The notes beneath the pieces were generated by a model, which saw nothing but the letters and a program-made list of their open reading frames with translations, made no database searches and was not told where the DNA came from. Shown in pieces: positions 11,204 through 25,200 of a DNA stretch of 52,167 nucleotides; position 1 is the first letter of the stretch; each line of letters starts with the position of its first letter. The position numbers were made by a program, and so were the translations under genes. The stretch comes from Saccoglossus kowalevskii. Its lineage: Eukaryota > Hemichordata > Enteropneusta > Harrimaniidae. The stretch spans positions 66,437 to 118,603 of the forward strand of contig NW_003140818.1 in the NCBI RefSeq assembly GCF_000003605.2, in the 5' to 3' direction.

Positions 11204-11960
11204 TTATAATATCCTGCACTTGTCTCAAAACATATAACACATAAAACCAAATTTTGAAAAAATTTGATATAAAATTATGGACCATTTGGAATAAAAAATC
11301 ATCATAATCATTAATATTCATAATAAAAATAGTTTTCATTACATATGTTAATTTATTCACGTTGCCATGTCAACTAAATTGCCAGATAGTTAGTATAATT
11401 TGCTAACTGCCTCAATATTCCTGTTTACGATTATTTATTTAAAACTACAAATTGATATTATGATCACGGATGTGGACTTGAACCTAACTAGTATGAAACA
11501 TACATAACTCTGCCCAATGAAGTATAATGTGCTACTGTACAATGTTGACTGCGCTACAACATTTTCTCATTTGTGATTTCGTGAGTTTGTAGCCGTGAAC
11601 ATTTCACTGGGTTCATCACTTAGGTGAAGTTTAGATATCACGGTCAAATTATTGTATTTTTTACTACTTGGTTGTCTAACAGTTATATATATAATTATAT
11701 TCAAATATCATTTATAATAGTGGTTATTACAGGAGATGTTAATGAGTTGATGACATTAGGATTCAGGCTTAAAGTTGTATTTTTTTTTACATCTGACAAT
11801 GAAGACATTGCATGCCGATAACATGGAGAAAATTTGTATACCGGTTAATGTGTTGTAAAGCTCACTTTATAGCAAACATAGGAACTACCCATGAAAGTAC
11901 TCAGAATATCGACACAAATATAAGAATGCATGCATACACTGTATTAACATGAAGATAACA

Positions 11961-12228
11961 TTAAACGACCCTCGCTGTCTTAGACCTGGTTTTTCTTCGA
12001 ACTAAAACCTTGCGTGTACATGATATGTTCCACTCTGGCGACGATGAGTAACCGTCAGAGGATCCCGCAGGGTCAGGTCGTGGTCCCATCAGTTCTTCTG
12101 CAAAATGATCTGGTATGGCTTTTTCCTTACCAAGCATCCTGCGTCTGCTACGGGGTGTGAGTGATAAGATACTTTTCATGCCTAGTGTAGGGGTGTCATC
12201 TTTTATGTTATTAAGTGCCTTGGCAACA
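11961..12228 (-). CDS. RUSC1/2: RUSC coding exon 9 (C-terminus, stop)
   Basis: The acceptor TATTTTACAG ends at 12229. The exon begins with one base that completes a split Ser codon from exon 8, and ends at TAA 11961-11963. It encodes about 88 residues rich in Arg/Ser (SLTPRSRRRML, RRKTRSK), ending TARVV. No SH3 signature such as ALYDY or a conserved WW pair is present. Confidence 0.8.
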
Positions 12229-15200
12229 CTGTAAAATATAATTGTAACAAACAATAATAGTTATTTTATGACTTAAGAATTTAACATATTGACATTCATA
12301 GACATACAGGAGTGATTTTGCCGCATCATCGCCAATAATATATTTTAGGAGTCACAATATGTCATCTTGCATGTTTTATAACTACTAATAATTTTGTCGT
12401 CTAATTGAAACTAAAAAGTAAATTGTGTAGTGAATGAACAGGGTGTAGCTTAGCAATCAAATAAAATCTGTTCAAAACTTATAATTATTTACATCTACTT
12501 GTACTATGATCATATTATTTTCCGTAAAACAAATATTTGTTTTTAAATTTATTCATATTTCTCAAAGAATCAAGAAAGACATTTTGTTTGTTTATGCGAG
12601 CTGATCAAAAATCATAATTGTACTTTCCTAACAACAATAAAGCCTTTTAGAACAACACAAAGATTGTCTGATTGTTTTACATGTACATACTTATATGAAC
12701 CATATATGGGTCCTACTATTTAACGCCCGGACACGCGAGGCGCGTTAGGTATTCCCCCCTGTTCGCCTCCGCGCGTGCCCGAACACTCCCTCGCGTGTCC
12801 GGGCGTTAAATAGTAAGACCGCCATATATCATTCACACAACTGCCGGTTGTACACAAGGAGTGACTTGTTTCATCCAATTAAAAAACACCCAACAAATCT
12901 ACCATCATCAACAGAGTTCATATACATACCTTGGTCCAAATAAACTCCATTTTGGTGTCTGATCCATCTTACTAGAAGTATCAACCTTTAGTCTAGGTAG
13001 ACACATTCCCTTCTTCACTGGTGAAGCTGTGATTGGGGGATACTTCTGACTAACGTCATCTTCCTTACATCCTGATGATACCAAGCTTTTCATCCATCCA
13101 ACAGACCATCCTCCCCCAGCACCAGAGTTAGCATCACTAGCTGAGAAGTTATCTGGCATGGTGCAACCTTGTTTCGATGACTGGGCAATTTTCTGTCTTG
13201 TCTTCTGTGTCATCTTCTTCATCAGTTGAAATGGCGAGAAGGTGTTTGCCTTCTCAAACTCTTCTTGTAATTTCTGTTTGCCTTTGTCTCGAAGTTTCAT
13301 CTCTTGGATGTAGTTGTATTCAAACTTATAGTCTAGTTTGAAAGGTAGGATTGTTAATGGTAGAATGGCTAAGACCAAGTCATCAAATAGCTGTTTCAAT
13401 GGTGATTTGCAGAGGACCAAAAAGGCATCAGGTTTGTAAAAACCATCCAAGATATCTAGTGAAAAGATAATGAGAATGTAAGTAAGTTTCCAATGAATCC
13501 ATTCCCATAAATTGCACCCTCTAGCGACAGAGTGCTTCTGTCGCGTCTAAATGACAAATATGGATGAAAGCAGTGTCGTTCAAATAGACAACTGTGTATG
13601 GTTGTGTAGTCACACGCCATCTGGAGTAGAGTAAAATATCTTGAAAATATAAACTTCATTGTTGGATGACTACAAATCAAAACCATATTGACGCTGACAT
13701 TTTATCAAACGTAATTTTTGAATGTTAGCCAATAACTTTACATATATTCTAATATATTTTAATTAATCATACCTTCCCTTGAATTCAAATGCAGCAGCCA
13801 CTGTTCCAGACATCCAGTGCTACATGACAAAAAACATAAATTTTATTCTTTTTATACTTCAACAATTTCTTGGTATAATTTTGTTTCACTATTTGTTATG
13901 TTTGTAATTTTGAAACTTTTGTTTTTTTGTTTGTTTTTTCTGATCTGTATCCTTACCATACAGCACCCATGGACGGTTCAGTTGTGTAATAAAGTTATTA
14001 TTATTCAACATCATGTCTTGATCAAATTTGAGCAGCAATACTGCTCTGCAAATTTTCTACTTTCTAATGAAAATATTGTATTATCATATCGTATCATAAG
14101 ATACGGCTTTAGAAAAGTGGAAACTCTGATTTGTGTCAACTTACTTTAGTAAACCAAAGATGAATGCATTAAACTTCACCATAGAATCTGTCAGGTTTTT
14201 TAGGTTAATTATATGTGCTACAACATCATTCAACTGTTTAGTGCCTGGTCCTATGGAATAAACAAATAGAGAAAACAATTGTTAATGCAGTTTGAAACTC
14301 AATAAAACTCAAAAATGTTTTTAAATACTGTATTTCCATTTTTCTAGCACTTTCTAGCACACAAATAACAGAGGTTTTTCTATATGGTTTAACTTTTGCT
14401 AAAGCTGTGTTCATAACATGCTGACAATCGAAGGGTTATGTTGTTTTGTAAATCTTCCTTATCATAGGTACATATGTTGCAGTGGTTTTAACACCCATTC
14501 ATTCCCTATTCAACAACCACTGAGTTTCTGTTGGAGGGCATATCTTAAATCCAGGAAACTTGTTCACACAAATTTCATCTCAGAGTTACCAAACTCAAGA
14601 CCATGCAGAACATGAGGTAAGCTATACAAATTGGTTAATCAGTTCACACATGTTTTTTTGAATAACAGTGGGTTGAAATCAACTCTGAGTCAAATCTCAT
14701 GTTTTCTAGACATGTGAAGATCCTGCAAGTCAGTATACATGTACAATGAAATGCTTGTACAAGAGCAAACAAAGTATGACAGACAAGAACAATACTTAGC
14801 CTATCATATTACAGATACCTGCTTCTATACAGGACTAGGAAAGTCAAAGATGAATGTGTTGGCAGTCTACCAACATCACACACATAATTAGTACTACAGG
14901 ATATTTATGTCTCAGTTTACCACAAATAAATGTCTATTATAAATTCCTTCCAAGATTGTTAGTATAAACGCTTATTTATTAAGCTTCATTGAAGGAATAT
15001 ATGCATGAATTGAAATATTTTAAGCAATACCCAAGAGCATTTAGAAAAAGTGTTCAACGGTAATTTCTGCATTATTGATTAAACACACCATTAAGATGAT
15101 AAATTAAATGCTAGATATTATGAAATCAACATATAATTTGCATGACAATAATATAGTTTTGTTATTTGCATATTTGAATAATTTTGGAAGGTAGGTGAGG

Positions 15201-16203
15201 TTGGATGGCAAAAAATTGCAACCCTTTGTGGAAAACACAGGGACTTTTGTACTGTTTCAACTATCACTTCAAAAAAAGTGCTTGGAAGAGGCTGTATTAC
15301 AAAGCTCAAATAAACTATCATCTCATTCAGTGAACCAATCAGTGTGGGAACCTACATAAGGAAACCATTCACCATGGATTTAATTCTCACTAAAGAGGGT
15401 AATTATACGGCAATGTAATTCAAGTGCAATTTGATTTCTATGGTGGTTTGATTTTGAGAAAGGATTATGCCTAGTAGGGAAGGCGCGGCCCATCAAAACA
15501 TTTAAAAATTTGTGTTTCTCAGTGTAGCTAGAATGGGTGCAGATTAAGGAGAAACTTTTCAGGTCTTAAAAACAAACCTTTTATACAATTCCTTTATAGA
15601 CAGCACACTAATAACACTATACGTGAAACTGAACACTTAAATCTCAAATATCTGAAGATGAGATTCAGTATCATGAATTGTTCAGTAATTACACATAGCA
15701 CAGGAATCCTTAGCATATCTCTAGGGCAACCATCAGGTCACATGTCCAATGGATATGGTGTAAATAATGCTTCTATTGTCAATGCCATGTAGTTGTACAT
15801 GATGGATGGACATGTCCACAATAAGTCATAGCGCATCACATTAGTGCTAAGTCATTTGTCATGACTTGCAGATTACTCTAAGTTTACCTTTCAGGGCAAA
15901 TAACACACCACAGTCACAAAGCAGATACGCTAGTTCTCTATATGCCGTTAGACAGTGATGTTATATGTTTTTTAGCCCACCAGCATGTCAATGTGTGATA
16001 ACAAATGTCGCTCACTGATCAACACAGACACAGTTGTTTTATTAACAGGAACACAGATATGTATAATTAATAATAGCAGTAGCTAACAATGCCTTTACTT
16101 TATCTTCAAATGTAAACAACCAGTTCTTGCCAGCCAGTTACTGCACCCATGCACCTATACACATGCAGAATGTGAACAGTGCAACGGCCTATATGAACAC
16201 TCC

Positions 16204-16268
<65 letters not shown>

Positions 16269-19200
16269 TTCATTTATTAAACCATAATGAAAGTTAACAA
16301 ATCATTTTAGGCTGTTATGTAATAAATTTAAAAAACAGTAACAAAAATAAAAAAAGTTTAAGAAAATTAAGATAAAAGTTAATACTCAAAATTTAACCAG
16401 TTCTAGTCTACAGGTTTCAAGTGTTTTGATGATTATGTTACATTGATGTGTGGTAATTTTAAAAACCAGTCCAGAAAGCTGGGATGGCAATTAAAATTAG
16501 TTTCTATTTTGTAACATACCATATGCTTGCATGAATACAAAAACCATGGTTTCATTTAAATTTTCTCACAAGGTTGTTTCCAAATTGGCAAGTGAATAAT
16601 TGAAGGAATTTAACTTTGTTTTTTGATACATATGCATTCTAAATATGCAAAATACTGTAAAATATACTTTATTTTAGCTGGAATTAATTTTCACTGAAAA
16701 GGTTTTGTTTGGAATTTATTTTCACTGATTCTTGATGAGTTGAATGTGAAATATAGGAAAAAAAGTATATTTGCCGGATTTTATTTTCACAGAATCATTC
16801 CTTCAGCGAAAATAGCGAAAATAAATTCCAAGCGAAAATAAAGTATTCTACACTATATAATTATTATTAAGAACAAAAGAAAGACTTCAATTTTTTGTGG
16901 ACATAAAGGCATGTCCATGGAATAAGACGCTTTCAAACAAAACCATGGAACCTGCAGAAGATTTTATGAGTATGATCTCAACATACCTAACTTAGTGGTG
17001 GCTTCCACGACATTCCAGATGTTATTTTTAATTCTCCCAACTATAACACTTCGTCCATAGGGTTGGAGACCATCAGTAAGTATGGAAGCAATTCCAGGAC
17101 ATACATACTGCAGTATCATGTGACCAATGTCAGGGGTACATTCTGTATCACCAAGTTTGCGCTGAAACACAAAACAAAATATTTTATAGCATATTCTAGC
17201 ATTTTAGATGGACTTTGAGGTTTCAGTTGAATGAGTACTGTAACAGAAGTACCATAAAAAAATAAAATTTAGAAAATTTTGTTTAATACAATACTCTGTT
17301 GAATTCATCCAATTTTTAGAGTAAAAATCAGTGGTTACAAAAACAGTATGCGATGATTCTTGGGCTAAAAAACAAACTAAAATAAAATGTGAAACTATTT
17401 AGGTAATGTGTTGAGTAACACAATTCAGACAATTCATGTTGACTGTGTAATTAAGCTTGCATGCAATCATATTTCCATGCCCTTTTTTTCCATAATTTCT
17501 TTCTTAATTTTGGAACAATGGACATACCGGTACATAGTAATTTCAAATGGATATAATTTACATTTGACTAAATGTCATAATTTGTTTTTGGAGTTTTATT
17601 CTGTGAAAGTTGAAAAAAGATTGGTTTTCAAAGAGAAAAGTTCATATAAAGTACTCAAGAGTTCACATTTCGAAGGTTAATTAAAATAGTCCAAAAATAT
17701 TAATTTTTAAAGACTAGTTTATTATAATAATTTGAAACTTGGAAATTCAGTAAGATAACTGGTATTGATACAAAGATGTATCACATGATAAAGGAGGATA
17801 AAGTATCACGACTGATTAGGTGAGATAAACATCATGATAGTTATATTACACATCTTAATTAGACAGTAGGCAGGAAAAAATAATCATACAATAGTTATGT
17901 TTTCATCACATTCAAATTATTCACATGATACAAAAACAATAACTCTTAATACTGCCAAATGAAACTTTAGTTTGAAAAAATATATCAATAAGTATAATAT
18001 TTTTATTGAAAATACTGGACACCTTTGATTTGTGGATAATACTCGTATCAATAAGCTCAACAATCAAGTGATATCAGATGATAATTTCATAATTATATGG
18101 ACATAAAGAATGTGGTTATTAATGATAATTTATCACTGTATTGTACAATATGGACATCAGGTGCATGGTGTTTGGACACACAACAACCATGTAGTCTACT
18201 GAATCAATCAGTATATCAACCTAGATTCCTATCAAATCCTCAACAAAGTTTGATTGTTAGAACTATTCCAGTGAATAATTTATTAAAAAGCACCACTCAC
18301 CTACACAACAGGAGGGTCATGAGTGTATGTACTTTCTAATAAATAAATCTACTACATAGAGCGGGCTTACTTGAGACCTAATTTCAAAAACGTTTCTTTT
18401 CATAACCACTGAAGTAGTCAATATGTCTATCTTGAATTGTGTGATATACAATTAAAATTGCGTCTAGACACTATTTGAACATCAGGATACTGACATGCAG
18501 TAGTAGAACTAGCTTGAATCAATATGTCTGAGTTGAATTGAGACAAGCTGAATCAGAATCTGAACTTCCAGCCTAAAAGATCCACCAAACACTGAATACT
18601 TTCATCTATAATTAAGTCAATTGTGATCCATGTACCAAGTGTCAAGCTTCACTGAAGAATTTGAAGTTATTTTGTTCATGCAAGCTTCTGGACAAAAGTA
18701 ACTGGACTTGTAGAATCCCAGACAGACATAGAACTTTGATTGTTTTCTATGATCACACCAACCATTGTTAGATTTTCTTAACAATATCTCCCGCTGGCTC
18801 TGTTTTTCATAGTGAATGTATACACAGCTTTTTCTATTATTAAAGAAGACAACGAATACAGTTCACACTACTGACAACTTTCAACAACCTTTAACATAAC
18901 CAATTCATAAAAACCACCTACCCTTGTTGACTAATTAATATTCCTAGCACACATGCAAATAAACGTGCATGTAAACATGCACCTCTTCAAAATAACACCA
19001 TGGTTAAAATAGATTTTTATAGTCTCAAGATTCGTTTCAAAATTAGAGTTCAAAGCAAAAAAAATTGGCACTGAGAAAGGTTACTTCCAATGAGAGAAAT
19101 TTGAATACAAGAAATGTTTCTTAAATTGTCTCAAAATTATGGAAAATTGAATATACATGTACTTTGGGAACATTGACAGGTATCTAAGTTCTGGCATTTT

Positions 19201-22200
19201 TGAGCTACATTTTCAAGCATTCCAATATGCAATATTTTATTATTTAGTTCAAAAAAGTCAAATGAAAGTATAAAACATTAACATGATCAGAGCAGACTCC
19301 AGTTAAACAACAGGAATTTGCAACTCAGTGGATACTGTGATTGAACACCAGTTTCACCAAATATGAATGCTGCAAGTTTTTTTCGTAGGCATCCAAGTAC
19401 AGTGTACCATCCAAAGCAGTGTGGCAGCCTACCACAGGAACCCAACCTGCAATCTCCACTGGGCAGACATGTTAACCCACAATGTCACAGGTCAATCACT
19501 GATAGTCAAGGTACTGGGGGTTGTCTTAAATCACCACAATGGTGGTAACAGCAAGATGGCATATAACAAGTGGAAGTACCTTTTCAAGAGGATCTCTTGT
19601 TTTACCAAAGTGATTTACAACAATATCCACAGCACAATTCATGGCAGATACAAATCCTGAAATGAAATAAGACACAAGATTTTGAAAAAAATTGAAGTTC
19701 CTTTGTTAAATCATTTGATGATTTAAGTAGAATGAGTGAATCATTGTCATCAAAAAATGTCCAAGTGTATATTTATAATCACAGTTTGTCAGATAAATAG
19801 GTACAAATGTACAATCACACTCAAAAGAAAATTCTTGGCCCCAAATCAAATCTGACAGTTATAGCATTCAAGAGATATACTGATCAAAACCTGATGTATT
19901 CCACTGTTATTTATTGTCTTCACAAAAATAACTATTGTTGTTTGATTTCTTCTTTGGAATCAAACAAAACACAATTAACCTATGAAGTATGATGTTTGAG
20001 GTCGGACATTGTGGCAACACGAGTAAAATATTCATCCTATAAATTCAAATAGAATGGATCTAATCGCTATTCAGAGAACAACTCAACAGTGTGGTATGCA
20101 TCTAGTGTATGAATCAGTGACTTGATGACACCCTAAGATGATGAAAACTCAACAGTGTGGTATGCATCTAGTGTATGAATCAGTGACTTGATGACACCCT
20201 AAGATGATGAAAACTCAGTGACTTGATGACACCCTAAGATGATGAAAACTCAGTGACTTGATGACACCCTAAGATGATGAAAACTCAGTGACTTGATGAC
20301 ACCCTAAGATGATGAAAACTCAGTGACTTGATGACACCCTAAGATGATGAAAACTCAATCACAACCGGGGCTACGAAACTGCTGGGCGATGTTCGGCTAT
20401 TGGCGATACAGATATTTTGTGAATCACATACCCAAACATGTCAAAAGTTTCAACCACAATTTTATCGACAATAAAACTTTAAATATTTTAAATTTTTAAT
20501 ATAACTTTTTGTATAACAACTCACCTTTTTTCTGTGAGATATCAATCTCAATGCAGTTATCAAACTCTTCATACGCAGAGATTGGGATATCAATTGGTGG
20601 GACGTCATAACCAAAGAAAGTTGGTGGATCGGCATAATCAATACTTGGAGGCAGAGCTGGTTTTTGACATCCAGTTATAGGTTGTGGTAATGGTATTGGA
20701 ACTGGTGCTGAGATAAGGCCAGGTGGAGGAGAGAGTCCTGTCAAATTAATTTAGTTCTAAGATAAATACATTTTCATAAATATTGTTATCAATAAGTGGG
20801 CAAAAAATTACCAAATTTCCAATAAAGATTTTTCACCTAAATCATTTCAAATGCACATGCTCATATCTAGCAACCATAGTGGAGGCCACACTTTAAATTT
20901 TACAGACATTATGTGCAGAACACTAGAAGCACTTGTGATGAACGATGAAAAACCATGTATGTTTATTTGTTTACTTACACTTTAAAACACAATATATCTC
21001 ATCCAGTTTTCATTTATCTATATTTTTACACTTATATTATTTTTTTAATTCTTTATTTGCTAATAGAAATTTGTATTTTTAAAAATGCAATAAAGATGAT
21101 GATGATGCAATAAACTTAAGAAATGTTGAACAAAACAATTAATGATAATTTACCTTTTCGTCTGTTGTAGTCGGCATCCACCATGTAAATAGGCTTGAGT
21201 GGTTTGTTTTGTACGTACACGACCTCTCCCAGTAAATCCTGCTCCAGAATTTGATTTTTTTGGCTTTGTTTGACTTTGACTGGGTTGCAGTTCTCAGCAG
21301 CGTAGAAAGCTGAATTAGAAGCAAAGTTATTAATACCTGAAGTAAAAACTGTTTCAGTATCAGTTTCTTTCCTCTGTGTTTTCCCCTCAGTTTTAGTTTT
21401 TAATTTTGGTGTACTTTTTAATGTTTTGTTCTCTTTTTCACCGTTTCTAGGAAGTACAATAGTGACTCGTTTCTTAATAGTCTGAGTACCCTCATCAGTT
21501 GTTGTCGGTTCAGTTTGTGTTGCTACGGCGATTGACTCCTCATCCTCCTCCTCTTCCTCCTCTAAGCTATCAATCCGATGTAGTCCTACTTTCATCGGTT
21601 TCATAAATTCCGCACTTGAAACTGTTGTACCTCGACTTATACGAACAACGCAAGTGTTTTCCGCCTCATCTCTTGTTTCAATAGAGTTGGAATCTTGCAT
21701 ATTCAAAAACAAATTACAGTTACTGAAATCATCCTCAAAGGCAGGAAAAGAAAGTGGTGGAAGCGGTGGCGGTGGAAGAGAGATGTTTTCTGGAAAGTTG
21801 AGAGGAGGAATCTTCTTGATAGTGTGCTTAACGATACCATTTTCCAGAAAGCCATTGTAGTTGTTATTATTACTATTATCAACTTCAGTTAAAGAGTCAC
21901 AAGATGTTGAGAAGAAGGCTGGGAGTAAGATAAAATACGAAGAGAAAGTTAGCAAAAAGCTGAAGGTGAAAGAGCTGTTAGTACAAGTATCATGCACATC
22001 TAACATTAATCTCACCAATACTAAATGATTAATAGTTCTGTTTGCAATTGACAGTATGATATAGCATTTGAAAGGAAGACATTTTGAGAAAGTCGCTGTG
22101 ACTGCTTTTGGTTTTGAGACATTTTGAATGAAATGTTTACAAATTTACAGAGAATTTTTGTTTGGGGTGGGAGTAGGACATGAACATCTTACTGGAGACA

Positions 22201-25200
22201 ATTTAGTACTTATATTGTAAAACCATTCATTTTCAATGCCATTTAATTTTTTTTAATTCCATGAAATTTGCCATGAAAACAACGAGTTTATATGGATTTA
22301 ATTAAGCAGGTTTTACTCATCAGTAATTACAGGAAAACTAAAACCCAGTGACTAATTAATGCATTTACACTTACAATACATGAAAAATACTGTTTTACAG
22401 TAATAATGCTTGATTGAGGGTACGTTGAGAGGGTGGTCACCCCAAATAAATAAACATATCCTGGAGACTGCTTATGAGGATTTGACATGATTTGTTGATG
22501 TATAGACATTTTTAAAGATTTTATGGGTTATCTGACCTCTGATCTCAATAAACTAAACTCACACATCTCCTGTTACTGAGAATGTAACAGTGCACTATAG
22601 GGATGAAATTCCTACTGAATAAAATGAGAAATATTATCATATTAGAAACTCATGTAAATGTTTTGATAATTTGTAATTCATATCAATAACAACTTGTATT
22701 CTAAAAATACAATAAACTATAATATTACTATTATTATATAACAATTTTCCCATTCAAGCCAAAATAAAAAAGACAAAAACACAATAAAAATGAAACTATT
22801 TTCCAAAACAGCTTTCAAATTGGCACTTGTTTCGCTATAAATTGTCTGGCAACACAAATTTTGACATCAACCATAATAACAGTGACGCCACAGCGCAGTA
22901 TACACATGATGTAATCTATAAATTAAACTCCTACGTGTTGATAAGTGTAAGTATGAAGACAAAGTACAATTCATTTTCAATTTATATGTATATGTATCTC
23001 TTTAACCTTTTGAGCAACAACATTTGTCAATTTTCACCAAACAAATCTCATACATGTTTAATTTTTTTATACACATTTTCATTTCATTCACCAGCAGAAA
23101 AATATCCAAAGCGCTGCACCAAAATTAATTTTATTTGAGAATTGTACAAAATCAACTTTGTTATTCCTAAGGGCTGTAATGAAACCTTATCTTCCCTAAG
23201 TGTGGGAAAATAATGACAGTAGAACCAGTGATTATTACACCTCTGGTATTCCCATCAATAAATGTAGTGTTGTAATTCATGATAATGTGTGCTGGCCGTT
23301 AAACCCAATCATCATAAACAATAAAATGCAGTGTCATTTAGGTTAAAAGCATTTCTCTGTTGGCTTAGAATAATTTATTTTAATGGACATGATTTAAGTA
23401 CCAGCAATTCACAAAGTAGAGAATGGTCAGAATTTACCATGGGTGGTCAAAATATAATTTAGCAAGTGAGAGAGTGACAGAATAATGCTACAATCTGAGG
23501 CAGAGCCTATTTTTCTCCAAAAATGACAAACTTTATAAAGATATGAATGTTAATGTAGAAGAAAAGTTATGGTCGTCTGGAACATAGTGCCCTTTGTACA
23601 TGCAACAAATTTCAAAAACTAAGGACAAGCCAACATAACCCTTTTTATCAAACTTATAAAGAACATTTTACTTTTTCACGTTATTGATATATTAGATAAA
23701 AATTGAGACAGCTAGAAGGTAACTAGAATACAGCGACTACAATCAGCATTGCAACTTAATAACCACTTAGTGTTGCCACTGAAAAATATTATGATTTCAT
23801 CTCAAAAACCACTTTGAATCAAGTGTATTTGAATAAATGAAAATTTAAAGAAATTAAAATGAATGTTTCTCTAATATTTGCTCTATCATTAGTAAAACAT
23901 GACCTTATAAAGCGAATAAATATATATAAGAAAACAAGACATATCACCTTATTTTTCATATCAAATGATTATCAAATGAAATGCAAAAAAGACAACCTCC
24001 CCTAAATGTAATTTCTAAATGATAATTTGAACCAAACTGACATAATTCATACATGGCTTGATCAAATTAAATATTTATAAACTCAACCATTTTCATGTAA
24101 AATCAGCATCATTTAAATCCAAATGAAACAGTTAGACTGGCTAGGTGGCATCTTCCTTAATTCTGCTAAATTCTTGCGCATCTATAAATCTTAAAAATTT
24201 TCTTAAAATTTGCCCAGGAGTTTGTATGAAGACTCCAATTTTTTTATTTCCCTTTTAAAACCTACTATTAAGGTGCTGCAATTAAATATATGGGAAGGAG
24301 GTCTCAATTTAAGACATTATTCAGCCACTGGGGCCACAATATGTACTGTACATACATAAATATAGATCAATCTATTTACATGTAAAATGTCTATAGGGCA
24401 ATTAATAGATAAATTTCAATAAACATTTTTGTTTGAACCATGTAAAATTGATTAATTGAAAGAGCTCTTTATGAAGACTGCACAGAAATAACTTCCATAT
24501 CAGATTTCAATATCCTATTAGTCACCTGCCTTCCTGTTTCCTACATGAACTATGGCTGAACACTGTAGCTACAGCACAATGAGCCTTTTTAAATCCAACA
24601 TCATAATATTAATCAAAAACATTGTTACAAAACAATATTTTCTAATTTATTGCAATAATTAGAGTAATAGTTGAGCTTAATATGTTAGCAAATACTAATC
24701 TTGCATACTGTGCATGTATTCTAAAAATAACTTGAACCACGCATTAATTTAAAATAATACATTTTCATATTTCTATTGAAAAACATACATCGAGGATTAC
24801 AGATTTAACAAAACTGAACAAAAAAATTTAATTAAAATTCCTGATTGAAAAAAAATCCGAGTGAATTGATATACCCCCATTTTTCAATTGCGTTATTAGT
24901 ATGTAAGGGGCCCAGGTTAAGGATATTGCTTTCACTATGAATGTACAGTCTTTGAATTCATGTCATGACTACATATAAGACTGTCTAACATACAATACCT
25001 GCTCTTCTCAGGGCCACATTTTAACACCAACATTTTGGTGCAACTTTGATGGCATTTTTCAATAATTTCTTTGTTGATTTTTGACCAAAAGGGCATGATT
25101 TTTCATTGTCTACAAGTCTTCGTCAACATTTATGAAAAATATGAAAGTGTCCTCAGTTTGATATCAACATTGCATAATTAATTAGTAAATACCATCGAAA

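Noticed and set aside
13817..14149. 110-codon plus-strand open frame
   Set aside because: It overlaps RUSC exons 6 and 7 on the other strand and is rich in F/L/I from T-rich intron sequence.
19363..19660. Two overlapping plus-strand ORFs in a GC-rich block
   Set aside because: The right part overlaps RUSC exon 4 on the minus strand; the left part has no domain, no splice sites and no homology that I recognise.
20084..20355. CRISPR-like regular direct repeats
   Set aside because: The copies are directly adjacent with no unique spacers, and the DNA is animal. It is a plain tandem array.
22827..23138. 103-codon plus-strand open frame in the RUSC intron
   Set aside because: Low-complexity AT-rich composition, no recognisable motif and no supporting signals.
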